Source: Citrobacter amalonaticus (lineage in GTDB: Bacteria > Pseudomonadota > Gammaproteobacteria > Enterobacterales > Enterobacteriaceae). Taken from it: a DNA stretch of 64,000 nt. Both the position numbers and the translations under genes were made by a program. Below the pieces are notes generated by a model, which was not told the DNA's origin, searched no databases, and saw nothing but the letters and a program-made list of their open reading frames with translations. Below are positions 42,533 through 52,894 of the stretch, piece after piece. The stretch covers positions 1,798,001 to 1,862,000 of the forward strand of contig JARDVN010000001.1 in assembly GCA_028994555.1 (NCBI GenBank), written 5' to 3'. How positions within the stretch are numbered: the stretch's first letter is position 1; every line of letters starts with the position of its first letter.

Positions 42533-42568
42533 TTGACTTAGGTCACCGGATACTTTAACCAATATAGA
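42533..42568 (+). promoter_or_regulatory. thr operon promoter
   Basis: TTGACTTAGGTCACCGGATA and the following CTTTAACCAATATAGA closely match the E. coli thr promoter segment. In E. coli transcription starts a little downstream and the leader ATG follows about 40 bases later; here a repeat separates them. Confidence 0.75.
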
Positions 42569-42590
42569 CATACAGCACAGACAGATTACC

Positions 42591-42704
42591 CGTCATACTT
42601 CGAGTTGCATGTGCGTTGGCTGCTTTCGTTCACCCCAGTCACATAGTTTTCTATGCTTCAGGGTCTTCACGCAATTGCCGCCTTCCTGCAACACGAATTA
42701 TTTA
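42591..42704. repeat. Palindromic intergenic repeat, copy 2, in the thr leader
   Basis: About 114 bases that match copy 1 (3431-3544): CGTCATACTTCGAGTTGCATG at the left and GCCGCCTTCCTGCAACACGAA at the right, with inverted ends. It lies between the thr promoter and thrL, where E. coli has ACAGACAGAT joined almost directly to AATTACAGAGTACAC. Confidence 0.85.
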
Positions 42705-42731
42705 GGGTAAATAATTACAGAGTACACAACA

Positions 42732-42800
<69 letters not shown>

Positions 42801-42824
42801 CGCGTACAGGAAACACAGAAAAAA

Positions 42825-42855
42825 GCCCGCACCTGAACAGTGCGGGCTTTTTTTT
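42825..42855 (+). terminator. thr attenuator
   Basis: GCCCGCAC and GTGCGGGC pair around CTGAACA and are followed by eight T bases; it lies between thrL and thrA and is the classical attenuation terminator. Confidence 0.95.
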
Positions 42856-42881
42856 CGACCAAAGGTAACGAGGTAACAACC

Positions 42882-45346
42882 ATGCGAGTGTTGAAGTTCG
42901 GCGGTACATCAGTGGCAAATGCAGAACGTTTTCTGCGGGTTGCCGATATTCTGGAAAGCAATGCCAGGCAGGGGCAGGTAGCGACCGTACTTTCTGCCCC
43001 CCGCTAAAATTACCAACCATCTGGTGGCGATGATTGAAAAAACCATCGGAGGTCAGGATGCATTGCCCAATATCAGCGATGCCGAACGTATTTTCGCCGA
43101 ACTTCTGCAGGGACTCGCCGACTCCCAGCCTGGCTTTCCGCTGGCGCAGTTGAAAGTGTTTGTTGAGCAGGAATTTGCCCAAATTAAGCATGTATTACAT
43201 GGGATCAGTCTGCTTGGGCAGTGCCCGGACAGCATTAACGCCGCGCTCATCTGCCGCGGCGAAAAGATGTCGATCGCCATCATGGCGGGGTTACTGGAAG
43301 CGCGCGGCCATCAGGTTACCGTTATCGATCCGGTCGAAAAACTGCTGGCAGTGGGGCATTACCTCGAATCTACCGTCGATATTGCCGAATCGACTCGCCG
43401 CATTGCTGCCGGGCGCATTCCTGCGGACCACATGGTGCTGATGGCCGGTTTTACCGCCGGTAATGAGAAAGGCGAACTGGTGGTGCTGGGGCGCAATGGC
43501 TCCGATTACTCCGCGGCAGTCCTGGCGGCCTGCTTACGTGCCGATTGTTGCGAGATCTGGACAGACGTCGACGGCGTTTACACCTGCGATCCGCGGCAGG
43601 TGCCTGACGCCAGGTTGCTGAAGTCGATGTCGTACCAGGAAGCGATGGAGCTTTCCTATTTCGGCGCGAAAGTCCTTCACCCTCGTACAATTACCCCCAT
43701 CGCGCAGTTCCAGATCCCTTGCCTCATCAAAAATACCGGAAATCCGCAGGCGCCGGGTACGCTGATTGGCGCCAGTCGCGATGAAGACGATCTGCCGGTG
43801 AAGGGCATTTCTAACCTGAATAATATGGCGATGTTCAACGTCTCCGGTCCTGGCATGAAAGGGATGGTGGGAATGGCGGCTCGCGTCTTTGCGGTGATGT
43901 CCCGCGCAGGCATTTCCGTGGTGCTGATCACTCAGTCATCCTCTGAATACAGTATCAGTTTCTGCGTGCCGCAGGCGGACTGTGCCCGCGCACAGCGAGC
44001 TTTGCAGGATGAGTTCTATCTCGAACTTAAAGAGGGCGTACTGGAACCGCTGGCGGTCACCGAACGGCTGGCGATTATCTCCGTCGTCGGGGATGGCATG
44101 CGGACGCTGCGCGGAATTTCGGCGAAATTCTTTGCCGCTCTGGCGCGTGCGAATATCAATATCGTGGCGATTGCTCAGGGCTCCTCCGAGCGTTCCATTT
44201 CGGTGGTGGTTAATAACGACGATGCCACGACGGGCGTACGCGTCACCCATCAGATGCTGTTCAATACCGATCAGGTGATCGAAGTGTTTGTTATCGGCGT
44301 CGGTGGTGTAGGCGGTGCGTTACTGGAACAGCTTAAGCGTCAGCAAACCTGGCTGAAGAAAAAACATATCGATCTGCGCGTGTGCGGCGTAGCGAATTCG
44401 AAAGCGCTGTTGACCCATGTGCATGGCCTGAACCTGGAAAACTGGCAGGCTGAACTGGCGCAAGCGAAAGAGCCGTTCAATCTTGGTCGCTTAATTCGCC
44501 TGGTGAAGGAATATCACCTGCTGAACCCGGTGATTGTGGACTGTACGTCCAGTCAGGCGGTTGCCGATCAATATGCTGATTTCCTGCGCGAAGGGTTCCA
44601 CGTGGTTACGCCGAACAAAAAAGGCGAATACCTCGTCGATGGATTACTACCATCAGTTGCGTTTCGCTGCCGCGAAGTCACGGCGCAAATTCCTCTATGA
44701 CACCAACGTGGGGGCGGGTTTGCCGGTGATCGAAAACCTGCAAAACCTGTTGAATGCGGGTGATGAATTGCTGAAGTTCTCCGGCATCCTGTCCGGTTCG
44801 CTGTCATTTATCTTCGGTAAGCTCGACGAGGGTATGAGCCTCTCTGAAGCGACCCGTATCGCGCGTGAAATGGGTTATACCGAGCCGGACCCGCGTGACG
44901 ATCTTTCGGGAATGGACGTGGCGCGCAAGCTGCTGATCCTTGCCCGTGAAACCGGACGCGAGCTGGAGCTCTCGGATATCGTCATTGAACCGGTTCTGCC
45001 AAAAGAATTTGATGATTCTGGCGACGTCTCCGCGTTTATGGCGAACCTGTCGCGACTGGATGATGCCTTCGCCGCGCGCGTGGCGAAAGCCCGTGATGAG
45101 GGCAAAGTATTGCGCTATGTTGGCAACATCGAAGAAGACGGCGTCTGCCGGGTGAAGATTGCCGAAGTGGACGGTAACGATCCGTTGTACAAAGTGAAAA
45201 ACGGCGAAAACGCGCTGGCGTTCTACAGCCACTACTATCAGCCGCTGCCGTTGGTTCTGCGCGGTTATGGTGCAGGTAACGACGTCACGGCGGCAGGGGT
45301 GTTTGCTGATCTGCTGCGCACTCTCTCATGGAAGCTAGGAGTTTAA
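42882..45346 (+). CDS. thrA: Aspartokinase I/homoserine dehydrogenase I, two frameshifts
   Basis: Bifunctional enzyme for the first and third steps of threonine synthesis, inhibited by threonine. The kinase domain starts [18 protein letters not shown] regulatory domains lie in the middle ([30 protein letters not shown]); the dehydrogenase has [16 protein letters not shown]. Six C at 42997-43002 (expected five, LSAPAKITNH) and six A at 44627-44632 (expected five, [14 protein letters not shown]) break the frame; correction gives 820 residues, as in E. coli. thrB begins one base after the stop. Confidence 0.96.
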
Positions 45347-45347
45347 C

Positions 45348-46277
45348 ATGGTTAAAGTTTATGCCCCGGCTTCCAGTGCCAATATGAGCGTTGGATTTGA
45401 TGTGCTTGGGGCGGCGGTGACGCCAGTTGATGGTTCACTATTGGGCGATGTGGTAACGGTCGAGGCGGCGGACGATTTCAGCCTGAATAATCTGGGCCGT
45501 TTTGCCGACAAACTGCCGCCAGAACCGCGAGAGAATATTGTTTACCAGTGCTGGGAGCGTTTCTGTCAGGAACTGGGTAAACAAATTCCGGTGGCGATGA
45601 CGCTGGAAAAGAATATGCCGATCGGCTCCGGATTAGGTTCCAGCGCTTGCTCCGTCGTGGCCGCGCTGGTGGCGATGAATGAGCACTGCGGTAAGCCGCT
45701 CAATGACACACGCCTGCTGGCGATCATGGGCGAGCTGGAAGGGCGTATCTCCGGCAGTATTCATTACGATAACGTCGCGCCGTGTTTCCTCGGCGGTATG
45801 CAGTTGATGATCGAAGAAAACGGCATTATCAGTCAGCAGGTGCCAGGCTTTGATGAGTGGCTGTGGGTGCTGGCTTATCCTGGCATTAAAGTCTCCACGG
45901 CAGAAGCGCGGGCGATTTTGCCTGCGCAGTATCGTCGCCAGGATTGCATTGCCCACGGGCGTCACCTGGCAGGGTTTATTCACGCCTGCTATTCCCGCCA
46001 GCCTGCGCTTGCGGCGAAACTGATGAAGGATGTGATTGCCGAACCGTACCGCGAACGTCTGCTGCCTGGTTTTGCTCAGGCGCGTCAGGCCGTCGCGGAA
46101 ATTGGCGCGCTGGCGAGCGGTATTTCCGGTTCAGGGCCGACGCTGTTTGCGCTCTGCGATAAAACGGAGACCGCGCAGCGCGTGGCGGACTGGCTTGGCA
46201 GTCACTATCTGCAAAATCAGGAAGGCTTTGTTCATATTTGCCGGCTGGACACGGCGGGCGCACGAGTACTGGGATAA
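45348..46277 (+). CDS. thrB: Homoserine kinase
   Basis: GHMP kinase that phosphorylates homoserine for ThrC. The ATP-binding motif is [18 protein letters not shown], and [13 protein letters not shown] is the third GHMP motif. 309 residues, close to the E. coli length of 310. It lies tightly between thrA and thrC, three bases before thrC. Confidence 0.98.
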   Translation: MVKVYAPASSANMSVGFDVLGAAVTPVDGSLLGDVVTVEAADDFSLNNLGRFADKLPPEPRENIVYQCWERFCQELGKQIPVAMTLEKNMPIGSGLGSSACSVVAALVAMNEHCGKPLNDTRLLAIMGELEGRISGSIHYDNVAPCFLGGMQLMIEENGIISQQVPGFDEWLWVLAYPGIKVSTAEARAILPAQYRRQDCIAHGRHLAGFIHACYSRQPALAAKLMKDVIAEPYRERLLPGFAQARQAVAEIGALASGISGSGPTLFALCDKTETAQRVADWLGSHYLQNQEGFVHICRLDTAGARVLG

Positions 46278-46280
46278 TTG

Positions 46281-47564
46281 ATGAAACTCTACAATCTTAA
46301 AGATCACAACGAACAGGTTAGTTTTGCGCAGGCCGTCACGCAGGGGCTGGGTAAAAATCAGGGGCTGTTTTTCCCGCACGAACTGCCGGAATTCAACCTG
46401 ACAGAAGTGGATGAGATGCTGAACCTGGACTTTGTCAGCCGCAGCGCGAAGATCCTTTCGGCGTTTATTGGCGATGAAATCCCACAGGAGATCCTCGAAG
46501 AACGCGTACGCGCTGCTTTTGCTTTCCCGGCGCCGGTTGCCCGGGTGGAAGGCGATGTCGGCTGTCTGGAGTTGTTCCATGGCCCGACGCTGGCGTTTAA
46601 AGATTTCGGCGGGCGTTTTATGGCGCAGATGCTGACCCACATCAGTGGTGACAAGCCGGTGACCATTCTGACGGCGACTTCTGGTGATACTGGAGCGGCG
46701 GTAGCGCATGCGTTTTATGGTCTGCCGAACGTGCGCGTGGTGATCCTCTATCCGAATGGCAAAATCAGTCCGCTGCAGGAAAAACTGTTCTGCACGCTGG
46801 GTGGCAACATTGAAACTGTCGCCATCGATGGTGATTTTGATGCCTGCCAGGCGCTGGTTAAACAGGCGTTTGATGATGAAGAGCTGAAAGCGGCGCTGGG
46901 GCTGAATTCGGCAAACTCTATCAACATCAGTCGGCTGCTGGCGCAGATTTGCTACTACTTTGAAGCCGTGGCGCAATTGCCGCAGGAAGCGCGGAATCAG
47001 CTGGTGGTTTCTGTCCCGAGCGGCAACTTTGGCGATCTGACGGCGGGCCTGCTGGCGAAATCTCTCGGCCTGCCGGTGAAGCGTTTTATCGCCGCCACCA
47101 ACGTTAACGACACCGTGCCACGCTTCCTGCAGGACGGGCAGTGGGCGCCAAAAGCGACTCAGGCGACGTTGTCTAACGCGATGGATGTTAGTCAGCCAAA
47201 CAACTGGCCGCGCGTAGAGGAACTGTTCCGCCGTAAAATCTGGCGTCTGAACGAGCTCGGTTATGCGGCGGTGGATGATGAGACCACGCAGGAAACGATG
47301 CGCGAACTGAAAGCAAAGGGCTACACTTCTGAGCCTCATGCCGCCGTGGCTTACCGCGCTCTGCGTGACCAGCTCAATCCGGGCGAGTACGGCCTGTTCC
47401 TCGGCACGGCGCACCCGGCGAAGTTTAAAGAGAGCGTGGAAGCGATCCTCAATGAAACGCTGGATCTGCCGAAAGAACTGGCCGAACGCGCGGATCTACC
47501 GCTGCTTTCGCAACATTTGCCTGCGGATTTTGCCGCTCTGCGTAAGCTGATGATGACGCGCTAA
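46281..47564 (+). CDS. thrC: Threonine synthase
   Basis: PLP enzyme that turns phosphohomoserine into threonine. The PLP lysine is in LAFKDFGGRFM, the phosphate loop in SVPSGNFGDLTAG, and TATSGDTGAAVAHA is typical. 427 residues (428 in E. coli). ATG at 46281 is the E. coli start; a TTG one codon earlier is in frame but unlikely. In E. coli yaaX follows; here a REP pair and yaaA follow directly. Confidence 0.97.
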   Translation: MKLYNLKDHNEQVSFAQAVTQGLGKNQGLFFPHELPEFNLTEVDEMLNLDFVSRSAKILSAFIGDEIPQEILEERVRAAFAFPAPVARVEGDVGCLELFHGPTLAFKDFGGRFMAQMLTHISGDKPVTILTATSGDTGAAVAHAFYGLPNVRVVILYPNGKISPLQEKLFCTLGGNIETVAIDGDFDACQALVKQAFDDEELKAALGLNSANSINISRLLAQICYYFEAVAQLPQEARNQLVVSVPSGNFGDLTAGLLAKSLGLPVKRFIAATNVNDTVPRFLQDGQWAPKATQATLSNAMDVSQPNNWPRVEELFRRKIWRLNELGYAAVDDETTQETMRELKAKGYTSEPHAAVAYRALRDQLNPGEYGLFLGTAHPAKFKESVEAILNETLDLPKELAERADLPLLSQHLPADFAALRKLMMTR

Positions 47565-47569
47565 ACAGT

Positions 47570-47652
47570 GTGCCCGGTGGCGCCATCGCTTACCGGGCCT
47601 GTCAGACGGTGGAGATGGGCAGGCCGGATAAGGCGTAGCCGCCATCCGGCGA
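47570..47652. repeat. REP pair between thrC and yaaA
   Basis: CCCGGTGGCGCCATCGCTTACC with its partner and GGCCGGATAAGGCGTAGCC with GCCATCCGGC form two REP units between convergent genes. (First piece quoted in part of its arm.). Confidence 0.8.
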
Positions 47653-47660
47653 AATGCGCA

Positions 47661-48434
47661 TTACTGCTCGTGACGCTTAAACACCAGTTCGCCGTTGCCA
47701 GACGCGGCTTCATCAAAGAAGTAACCTTCACTGTTAAAGTCCGTGAGCTGTTCTGGCGTCGTCAGGCGATTTTCAATGATATAACGGCTCATCAGGCCGC
47801 GCGCTTTTTTGGCGTAGAAGCTGATGACTTTGAACGTGCCGTTTTTCTCGTCGAGGAAGACGGGTTTAATCAGCTCGGCATTGAGTTTTTTCGGCTTCAC
47901 TGAACGAAAATATTCATCTGAGGCAAGGTTAATCACCACCTGATCGCCCTGTGCGGCGAGCGCTTCATTTAGCTTATCCGTGATGACATCGCCCCAGAAC
48001 TGATACAGATCCTTCCCTTTGGCGTTCTCCAGACGAATGCCCATTTCCAGACGATAAGGCTGCATTAGATCCAGCGGGCGCAGCACGCCGTACAAACCTG
48101 AGAGCATACGCAAATGCTGCTGGGCAAAATCGAAATCGGCTTCGCTGAAGGTGTCGGCCTGTAATCCGGTATAGACATCGCCTTTGAAGGCCAGAATGGC
48201 CTGACGTGCGTTTTCCGGCGTGAAGTCCGGCTGCCAGTCGTGAAAACGGGTGGCGTTCAGATCGGCGAGCTTATCGCTGATGTGCATCAGTTTACCGATT
48301 TGTGGGGCAGAAAGTTGGCGTGCCACGTGAATCAGCTGCTGGGAATAGTCCAGCAGCTCAGGCAGCGTATAGCGTGTTGTTGCCAGCGGGCTCTGGTAGT
48401 CGAGCGTTTTTGCAGGTGAAATCAGAATCAGCAT
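47661..48434 (-). CDS. yaaA: Peroxide stress protein YaaA
   Basis: DUF328/UPF0246 protein that limits free iron during hydrogen peroxide stress in E. coli; part of the OxyR regulon there. The 257 residues start [17 protein letters not shown], the family signature, and include [21 protein letters not shown] in its central part. Convergent with thrC, followed on the same strand-direction side by yaaJ upstream. Confidence 0.95.
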   Translation of the reverse strand: MLILISPAKTLDYQSPLATTRYTLPELLDYSQQLIHVARQLSAPQIGKLMHISDKLADLNATRFHDWQPDFTPENARQAILAFKGDVYTGLQADTFSEADFDFAQQHLRMLSGLYGVLRPLDLMQPYRLEMGIRLENAKGKDLYQFWGDVITDKLNEALAAQGDQVVINLASDEYFRSVKPKKLNAELIKPVFLDEKNGTFKVISFYAKKARGLMSRYIIENRLTTPEQLTDFNSEGYFFDEAASGNGELVFKRHEQ

Positions 48435-48503
48435 ATCCAGTCCTTGCAGGAAATTTACTGCGACTGTAGCAAAAAACAGGGCTGAGTTGATCGATAGTTG
48501 CGA

Positions 48504-49936
48504 TTAGTCTCGCGGTATATCGTCCCAGGCATCCGGCGCCAGTTGCTGTCCGATGTCCGGATAGCGCAGTGGATCAAAGACCGGACGAATGCCCAGTTTG
48601 CGCTGACGCAGGTAGTCGCTGGCCAGAGTATGTACAACCGGAGAAAGCAGTAATATCGCCGTCAGGTTGGTGATCGCCATACAGGCCATGATGATATCCG
48701 CCATTTGCCACAGCAGCGGGAAGCTGAGCAAGGTTCCGGCTATGACGGTTGAACAGGTGGTAATGCGTAAAACCCAGATGATGCGCTTATTGTCCAGGTT
48801 CAGAAAGTACAGGTTGTTTTCCGCATAGATGTAGTTGACCACGATAGAGCTGAAGGCAAACAGAATCACAATGATCGCAACGAACGCCGCGCCCCAGTCT
48901 CCGACCAGCGTATTCATGGCCTTCTGCAGCAGTTGGATCCCTTCCATCGGCGCATAGGTGGCGTCGTTACCGGCCAGTAAAACCAGCATTGCCGTTGCAC
49001 TACAGACGATCAGCGTATCGATAAAAATACCAATCATTTGCACAATCCCCTGCGCCGCAGGATGCGGTGGCCAGGATGCGGCGGCAGCAGCCGCGTTAGG
49101 CGTAGAGCCCATTCCGGCTTCATTGGAAAACATGCTGCGTTGGAAACCGCTGGTTAACGCCTGACTCAGCGTGTATCCCGCCACGCCGCCCGCCGCTTCT
49201 TGCCAGCCAAACGCGCTTTTAACAATGGAGATAATGATATCCGGCAGTTGTTCGAGGTTGATCAGACAAACCACCAGACTGGTGATCACCCACATCAGCG
49301 CCATCAAGGGGACGAACCACTGCATCATCCGCGCCACGCCTTTCATCCCCCCGAACGATGACCAGCAGGGCGGCGAGCGCCATGACGCAACCGGTGACGA
49401 CCGGTGGAAAATCGAAAGCGAATTTCAGCGCGCGGGCAACGGAGTTGGCCTGTACGCTATTGAACACCAGTCCATAGGCTACCAGCAAAAAAGATGGCGA
49501 ACAGAACCCCCATCCAGCGCATGCCTAAACCGCGTGCCATATACCAGGCGGGGCCGCCGCGAAACTGACCATGGCGATCGCGCTCTTTGTAAAGCTGTGC
49601 GAGGGAACATTCAGCAAACGAGGTCGCCATACCAATGATAGCGGCGACCCACATCCAGAACACAGCGCCTGGTCCACCTGCGGTAATGGCCAGCGCCACA
49701 CCCGCCAGGTTACCGCTACCGATACGAGCGGCAAGGCTGGTGCACAGCGACTGAAACGAGGTTAACCCACCCGGCTGCGGACTAATACTGTTTTTCAGAC
49801 TTCTGCCAAACTGGCGGATATAACGAAATTGTACGAAGCCTGTGCGCCAGGTAAACCAACATCCTGCTCCGAAGAGCAGATAGATCATCACCGATCCCCA
49901 GAGCACATCATTAATAAACGTGAAAAAATCAGGCAT
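48504..49936 (-). CDS. yaaJ: Sodium:alanine symporter family protein YaaJ, two frameshifts
   Basis: Membrane transporter of the AGCS family, which imports alanine or glycine with sodium. GSGNLAGVALAITAGGPGAVFWMW and SMFSNEAGMGSTPNAAAAA are family signatures (each quoted as one conserved block, in part). On the plus strand six A at 49487-49492 (VLFAIFLLVAYGLVF) and six C at 49347-49352 (VIVRGMKGVARMM) break the frame; one base less in each gives 476 residues, the E. coli length. The start MPDFFTFIND at 49936 matches E. coli. Confidence 0.93.
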
Positions 49937-50219
49937 TAACATCCCTCTTGTTGCTGCCGGTACGCCTTAACAACCCTGTGTAAGCGTTACCAATTGTCGA
50001 ATAGTATATACGCTGCCGGGCAATTGATAGCGACCGCGTAGTATACATGAGGTTGCGTACCTGAATGGGGCGTCACATCAAGCCCGGACCAGAAATTGTC
50101 CGCAGATGCCTTCATGGGGATAACCGCATTGTCTTCGGTTGCGCTGTCACAACGTCGTGTTATCATCAGGGCAGACCGGTTACATCCCCCTAACAAGCTG
50201 TTTAAAGAGAAACACTATC

Positions 50220-51173
50220 ATGACGGACAAATTGACCTCCCTTCGTCAGTTCACCACCGTGGTGGCCGACACCGGAGACATCGCGGCAATGAAGCTGTAT
50301 CAGCCGCAGGATGCCACAACCAACCCTTCTCTCATTCTTAACGCAGCGCAGATCCCAGAATACCGTAAGCTGATTGATGACGCTGTTGCCTGGGCTAAGC
50401 AGCAGAGCAGCGACCGCGCGCAGCAGATTGTTGACGCTACCGACAAACTGGCCGTGAACATCGGTCTGGAGATCCTGAAACTGGTTCCGGGACGTATCTC
50501 CACTGAGGTGGATGCGCGTCTGTCCTATGACACCGATGCCTCTATCGCCAAAGCGAAACGCATCATTAAATTGTATAACGATGCAGGTATCAGCAACGAT
50601 CGTATTCTGATCAAGCTGGCGTCGACCTGGCAGGGCATCCGCGCTGCAGAGCAGCTGGAAAAAGAAGGCATCAACTGTAACCTGACGCTGCTGTTCTCCT
50701 TTGCGCAGGCGCGTGCTTGTGCGGAAGCTGGTGTGTACCTGATCTCCCCGTTCGTGGGCCGTATCCTTGACTGGTATAAATCCAATACCGACAAGAAAGA
50801 GTATGCGCCGGCGGAAGATCCGGGCGTGGTTTCCGTAACGGAGATCTACGAATACTACAAACAGCACGGCTACGAGACCGTTGTGATGGGCGCAAGCTTC
50901 CGCAACATCGGCGAAATCCTTGAGCTGGCCGGCTGTGACCGCCTGACCATCGCACCGGCACTGCTGAAAGAGCTGGCGGAAAGCGAAGGGGCTATCGAAC
51001 GTAAACTCTCCTTCTCTGGCGAAGTGAAAGCGCGTCCGGAGCGCATCACCGAGTCTGAGTTCCTGTGGCAGCACAACCAGGATCCGATGGCGGTAGATAA
51101 ACTGGCGGACGGTATCCGTAAGTTTGCTGTCGACCAGGAAAAACTGGAAAAAATGATCGGCGATCTGCTGTAA
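50220..51173 (+). CDS. talB: Transaldolase B
   Basis: Pentose phosphate enzyme that moves a dihydroxyacetone unit between sugar phosphates, the partner of transketolase. The Schiff-base lysine is Lys132 in [22 protein letters not shown] and [11 protein letters not shown] are family motifs. 317 residues, as in E. coli. The ATG at 50220 ([11 protein letters not shown]) was chosen; the frame is open further upstream. Codon bias is strong. Confidence 0.98.
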   Translation: MTDKLTSLRQFTTVVADTGDIAAMKLYQPQDATTNPSLILNAAQIPEYRKLIDDAVAWAKQQSSDRAQQIVDATDKLAVNIGLEILKLVPGRISTEVDARLSYDTDASIAKAKRIIKLYNDAGISNDRILIKLASTWQGIRAAEQLEKEGINCNLTLLFSFAQARACAEAGVYLISPFVGRILDWYKSNTDKKEYAPAEDPGVVSVTEIYEYYKQHGYETVVMGASFRNIGEILELAGCDRLTIAPALLKELAESEGAIERKLSFSGEVKARPERITESEFLWQHNQDPMAVDKLADGIRKFAVDQEKLEKMIGDLL

Positions 51174-51293
51174 TCCGTTGTGCCTGATATAGCGTGGCTG
51201 GTACGCCGGTCACGCTACCTCTTCTGAACCCTGTCTGTCCTTCCCTTCGCAGTGTATCATTCTGTTTAACGAGACTGTTTAAACGGAATAATC

Positions 51294-51881
51294 ATGAACA
51301 CCTTACGTATTGGCTTAGTTTCCATTTCTGACCGCGCCTCCAGCGGTGTCTATCAGGATAAAGGCATTCCGGCGCTTGAAGAGTGGCTATCGACGGCGCT
51401 GACCACCCCTTTCGAGGTCCAGACACGCTTGATTCCTGACGAGCAGGCCATCATCGAACAAACGCTGTGTGAGCTGGTGGACGAGATGAGTTGCCATCTG
51501 GTGCTCACCACTGGTGGCACCGGTCCTGCGCGTCGTGATGTGACGCCGGATGCGACCCTCGCGGTTGCCGATCGCCAGATGCCAGGCTTTGGCGAGCAAA
51601 TGCGCCAGATCAGTCTGCACTTTGTGCCGACGGCGATCCTGTCGCGCCAGGTTGGGGTGATCCGTAAACAGGCGTTAATTCTCAATCTGCCCGGTCAGCC
51701 GAAATCGATCAAAGAGACCCTGGAAGGGGTGAAGGATGCTGAAGGGAATGTGGTCGTGGCGGGTATCTTCGCAAGTGTACCGTATTGTATACAGCTTCTT
51801 GAAGGGCCGTATGTGGAAACCGCGCCGGAGATCGTCGCATCTTTTCGCCCGAAAAGTGCAAGGCGTGATAGCAACGCCTGA
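51294..51881 (+). CDS. mog: Molybdopterin adenylyltransferase Mog
   Basis: Activates molybdopterin with ATP for molybdate insertion. The 195-residue protein has LTTGGTGPARRDVTPDAT, the MPT-binding motif, and LNLPGQPKSIKETL. It follows talB by 120 bases, and a strong terminator follows. In E. coli satP comes next; here an island is inserted. Confidence 0.97.
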   Translation: MNTLRIGLVSISDRASSGVYQDKGIPALEEWLSTALTTPFEVQTRLIPDEQAIIEQTLCELVDEMSCHLVLTTGGTGPARRDVTPDATLAVADRQMPGFGEQMRQISLHFVPTAILSRQVGVIRKQALILNLPGQPKSIKETLEGVKDAEGNVVVAGIFASVPYCIQLLEGPYVETAPEIVASFRPKSARRDSNA

Positions 51882-51890
51882 GGACGTGAA

Positions 51891-51925
51891 GCCGCTGACA
51901 GGCCGTGGCCATCAGCGGTTTTTTT
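51891..51925 (+). terminator. mog terminator
   Basis: CCGCTGA and TCAGCGG pair around a 13-base loop that can itself pair (GGCC...GGCC), followed by seven T bases. Confidence 0.88.
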
Positions 51926-52016
51926 GGATGATGCCATCCAGTATTCAACTCGTTAAACCTGATATATCCCCACTTTCTGTGACCTCTCGAGGGTGTTAAT
52001 TTTCTCACAAGAAATG

Positions 52017-52032
52017 TGTGAAAATTATCACG
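52017..52032 (+). promoter_or_regulatory. CRP-type site upstream of the sulfatase cluster
   Basis: TGTGA-AAATTA-TCACG matches TGTGA-N6-TCACA at 9 of 10 positions. It lies 82-97 bases before the Tsx-like gene, after the mog terminator, so the cluster is probably under catabolite control. Confidence 0.7.
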
Positions 52033-52113
52033 TAATATGAGGATTACTCTCCCTACCATGCATCCTGATGAAATAATTTTTCCTTTCTTTGGATATGACA
52101 TCAGGGAGCGTTA

Positions 52114-52873
52114 ATGATGAAAATGAATACCCTCTGCGGAGGAGTACTGACGCTGGCAGTTCTCTTCTCGTGCGCCGCACAATCAACAGAATTAAAATAT
52201 ACCTATGGTTCGATAAATGCCGGATATGCTAACTGGAATAATGGATTCATTAATACTCATCGTGGTGAGGTCTGGAAAGCCACGGCAGACTTTGGCGCGG
52301 TATTTGATAAAGGCGAATTTTATTCTTTTTTATGAAAGTAATGTATTAAACCATCCGGTAGAGGGACGTAACCATGTTATGTCCGCGCAGACCCATATTC
52401 GTTTATTAGGATCTGATTTCAGTGTGATGGGGAAATTATACGGCCAGTTTGAAAATACCTGGGGCGATGAACTTAATATGATGTATGGCTTTGGCTATTT
52501 AGGCTGGTCTGGCCCTTCTGGTTTTTTTAAACCCTATATTGCGCTGCATAACCTCTCTAATGACTATACCTCCTCAAAACATGGGCAAGCCAACGGTCTG
52601 AATGGTTATGTTGTCGGCTGGACCTCCGCCTGGATGTTCGACCTGTGGGGGCAAAACATGGTGCTTTCCAACTGGAATGAATTTGAACTGGATCGTAATG
52701 ACGCTTACGCAGAACAGCAACACGGTAGAAACGGGATTAACGGAGGATTAACGTTAGCCTGGAAATTCTATCCGCATTTAAAAGCCAGTGTGACATACCG
52801 TTATTTCGATAACAAACTCGGCTATGACAATTATGGGGACCAACTCATTTATATGCTCGGCTACGAGTTCTGA
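52114..52873 (+). CDS. Tsx-like outer-membrane channel, one frameshift
   Basis: Probable outer-membrane beta-barrel of the nucleoside-specific channel (Tsx/OmpK) family. It has a signal peptide (MKMNTLCGGVLTLAVLFSCAAQS) and alternating aromatic strands: WKATADFGAVFDKGEFYSFYE, YGFGYLGWSGPSGFFKPYIALH, then WKFYPHLKASVTYRYFDNKL and a terminal Phe (YMLGYEF), usual for barrel assembly. Six T at 52326-52331 break the frame; with five the product has 252 residues. ATG codons at 52114 and 52117 are both possible starts. It lies 21 bases before the sulfatase gene and likely admits its sulfated substrate. Base composition is richer in AT than in its neighbours. Confidence 0.8.
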
Positions 52874-52894
52874 TTTTTCTTTAACAAGGATTTT

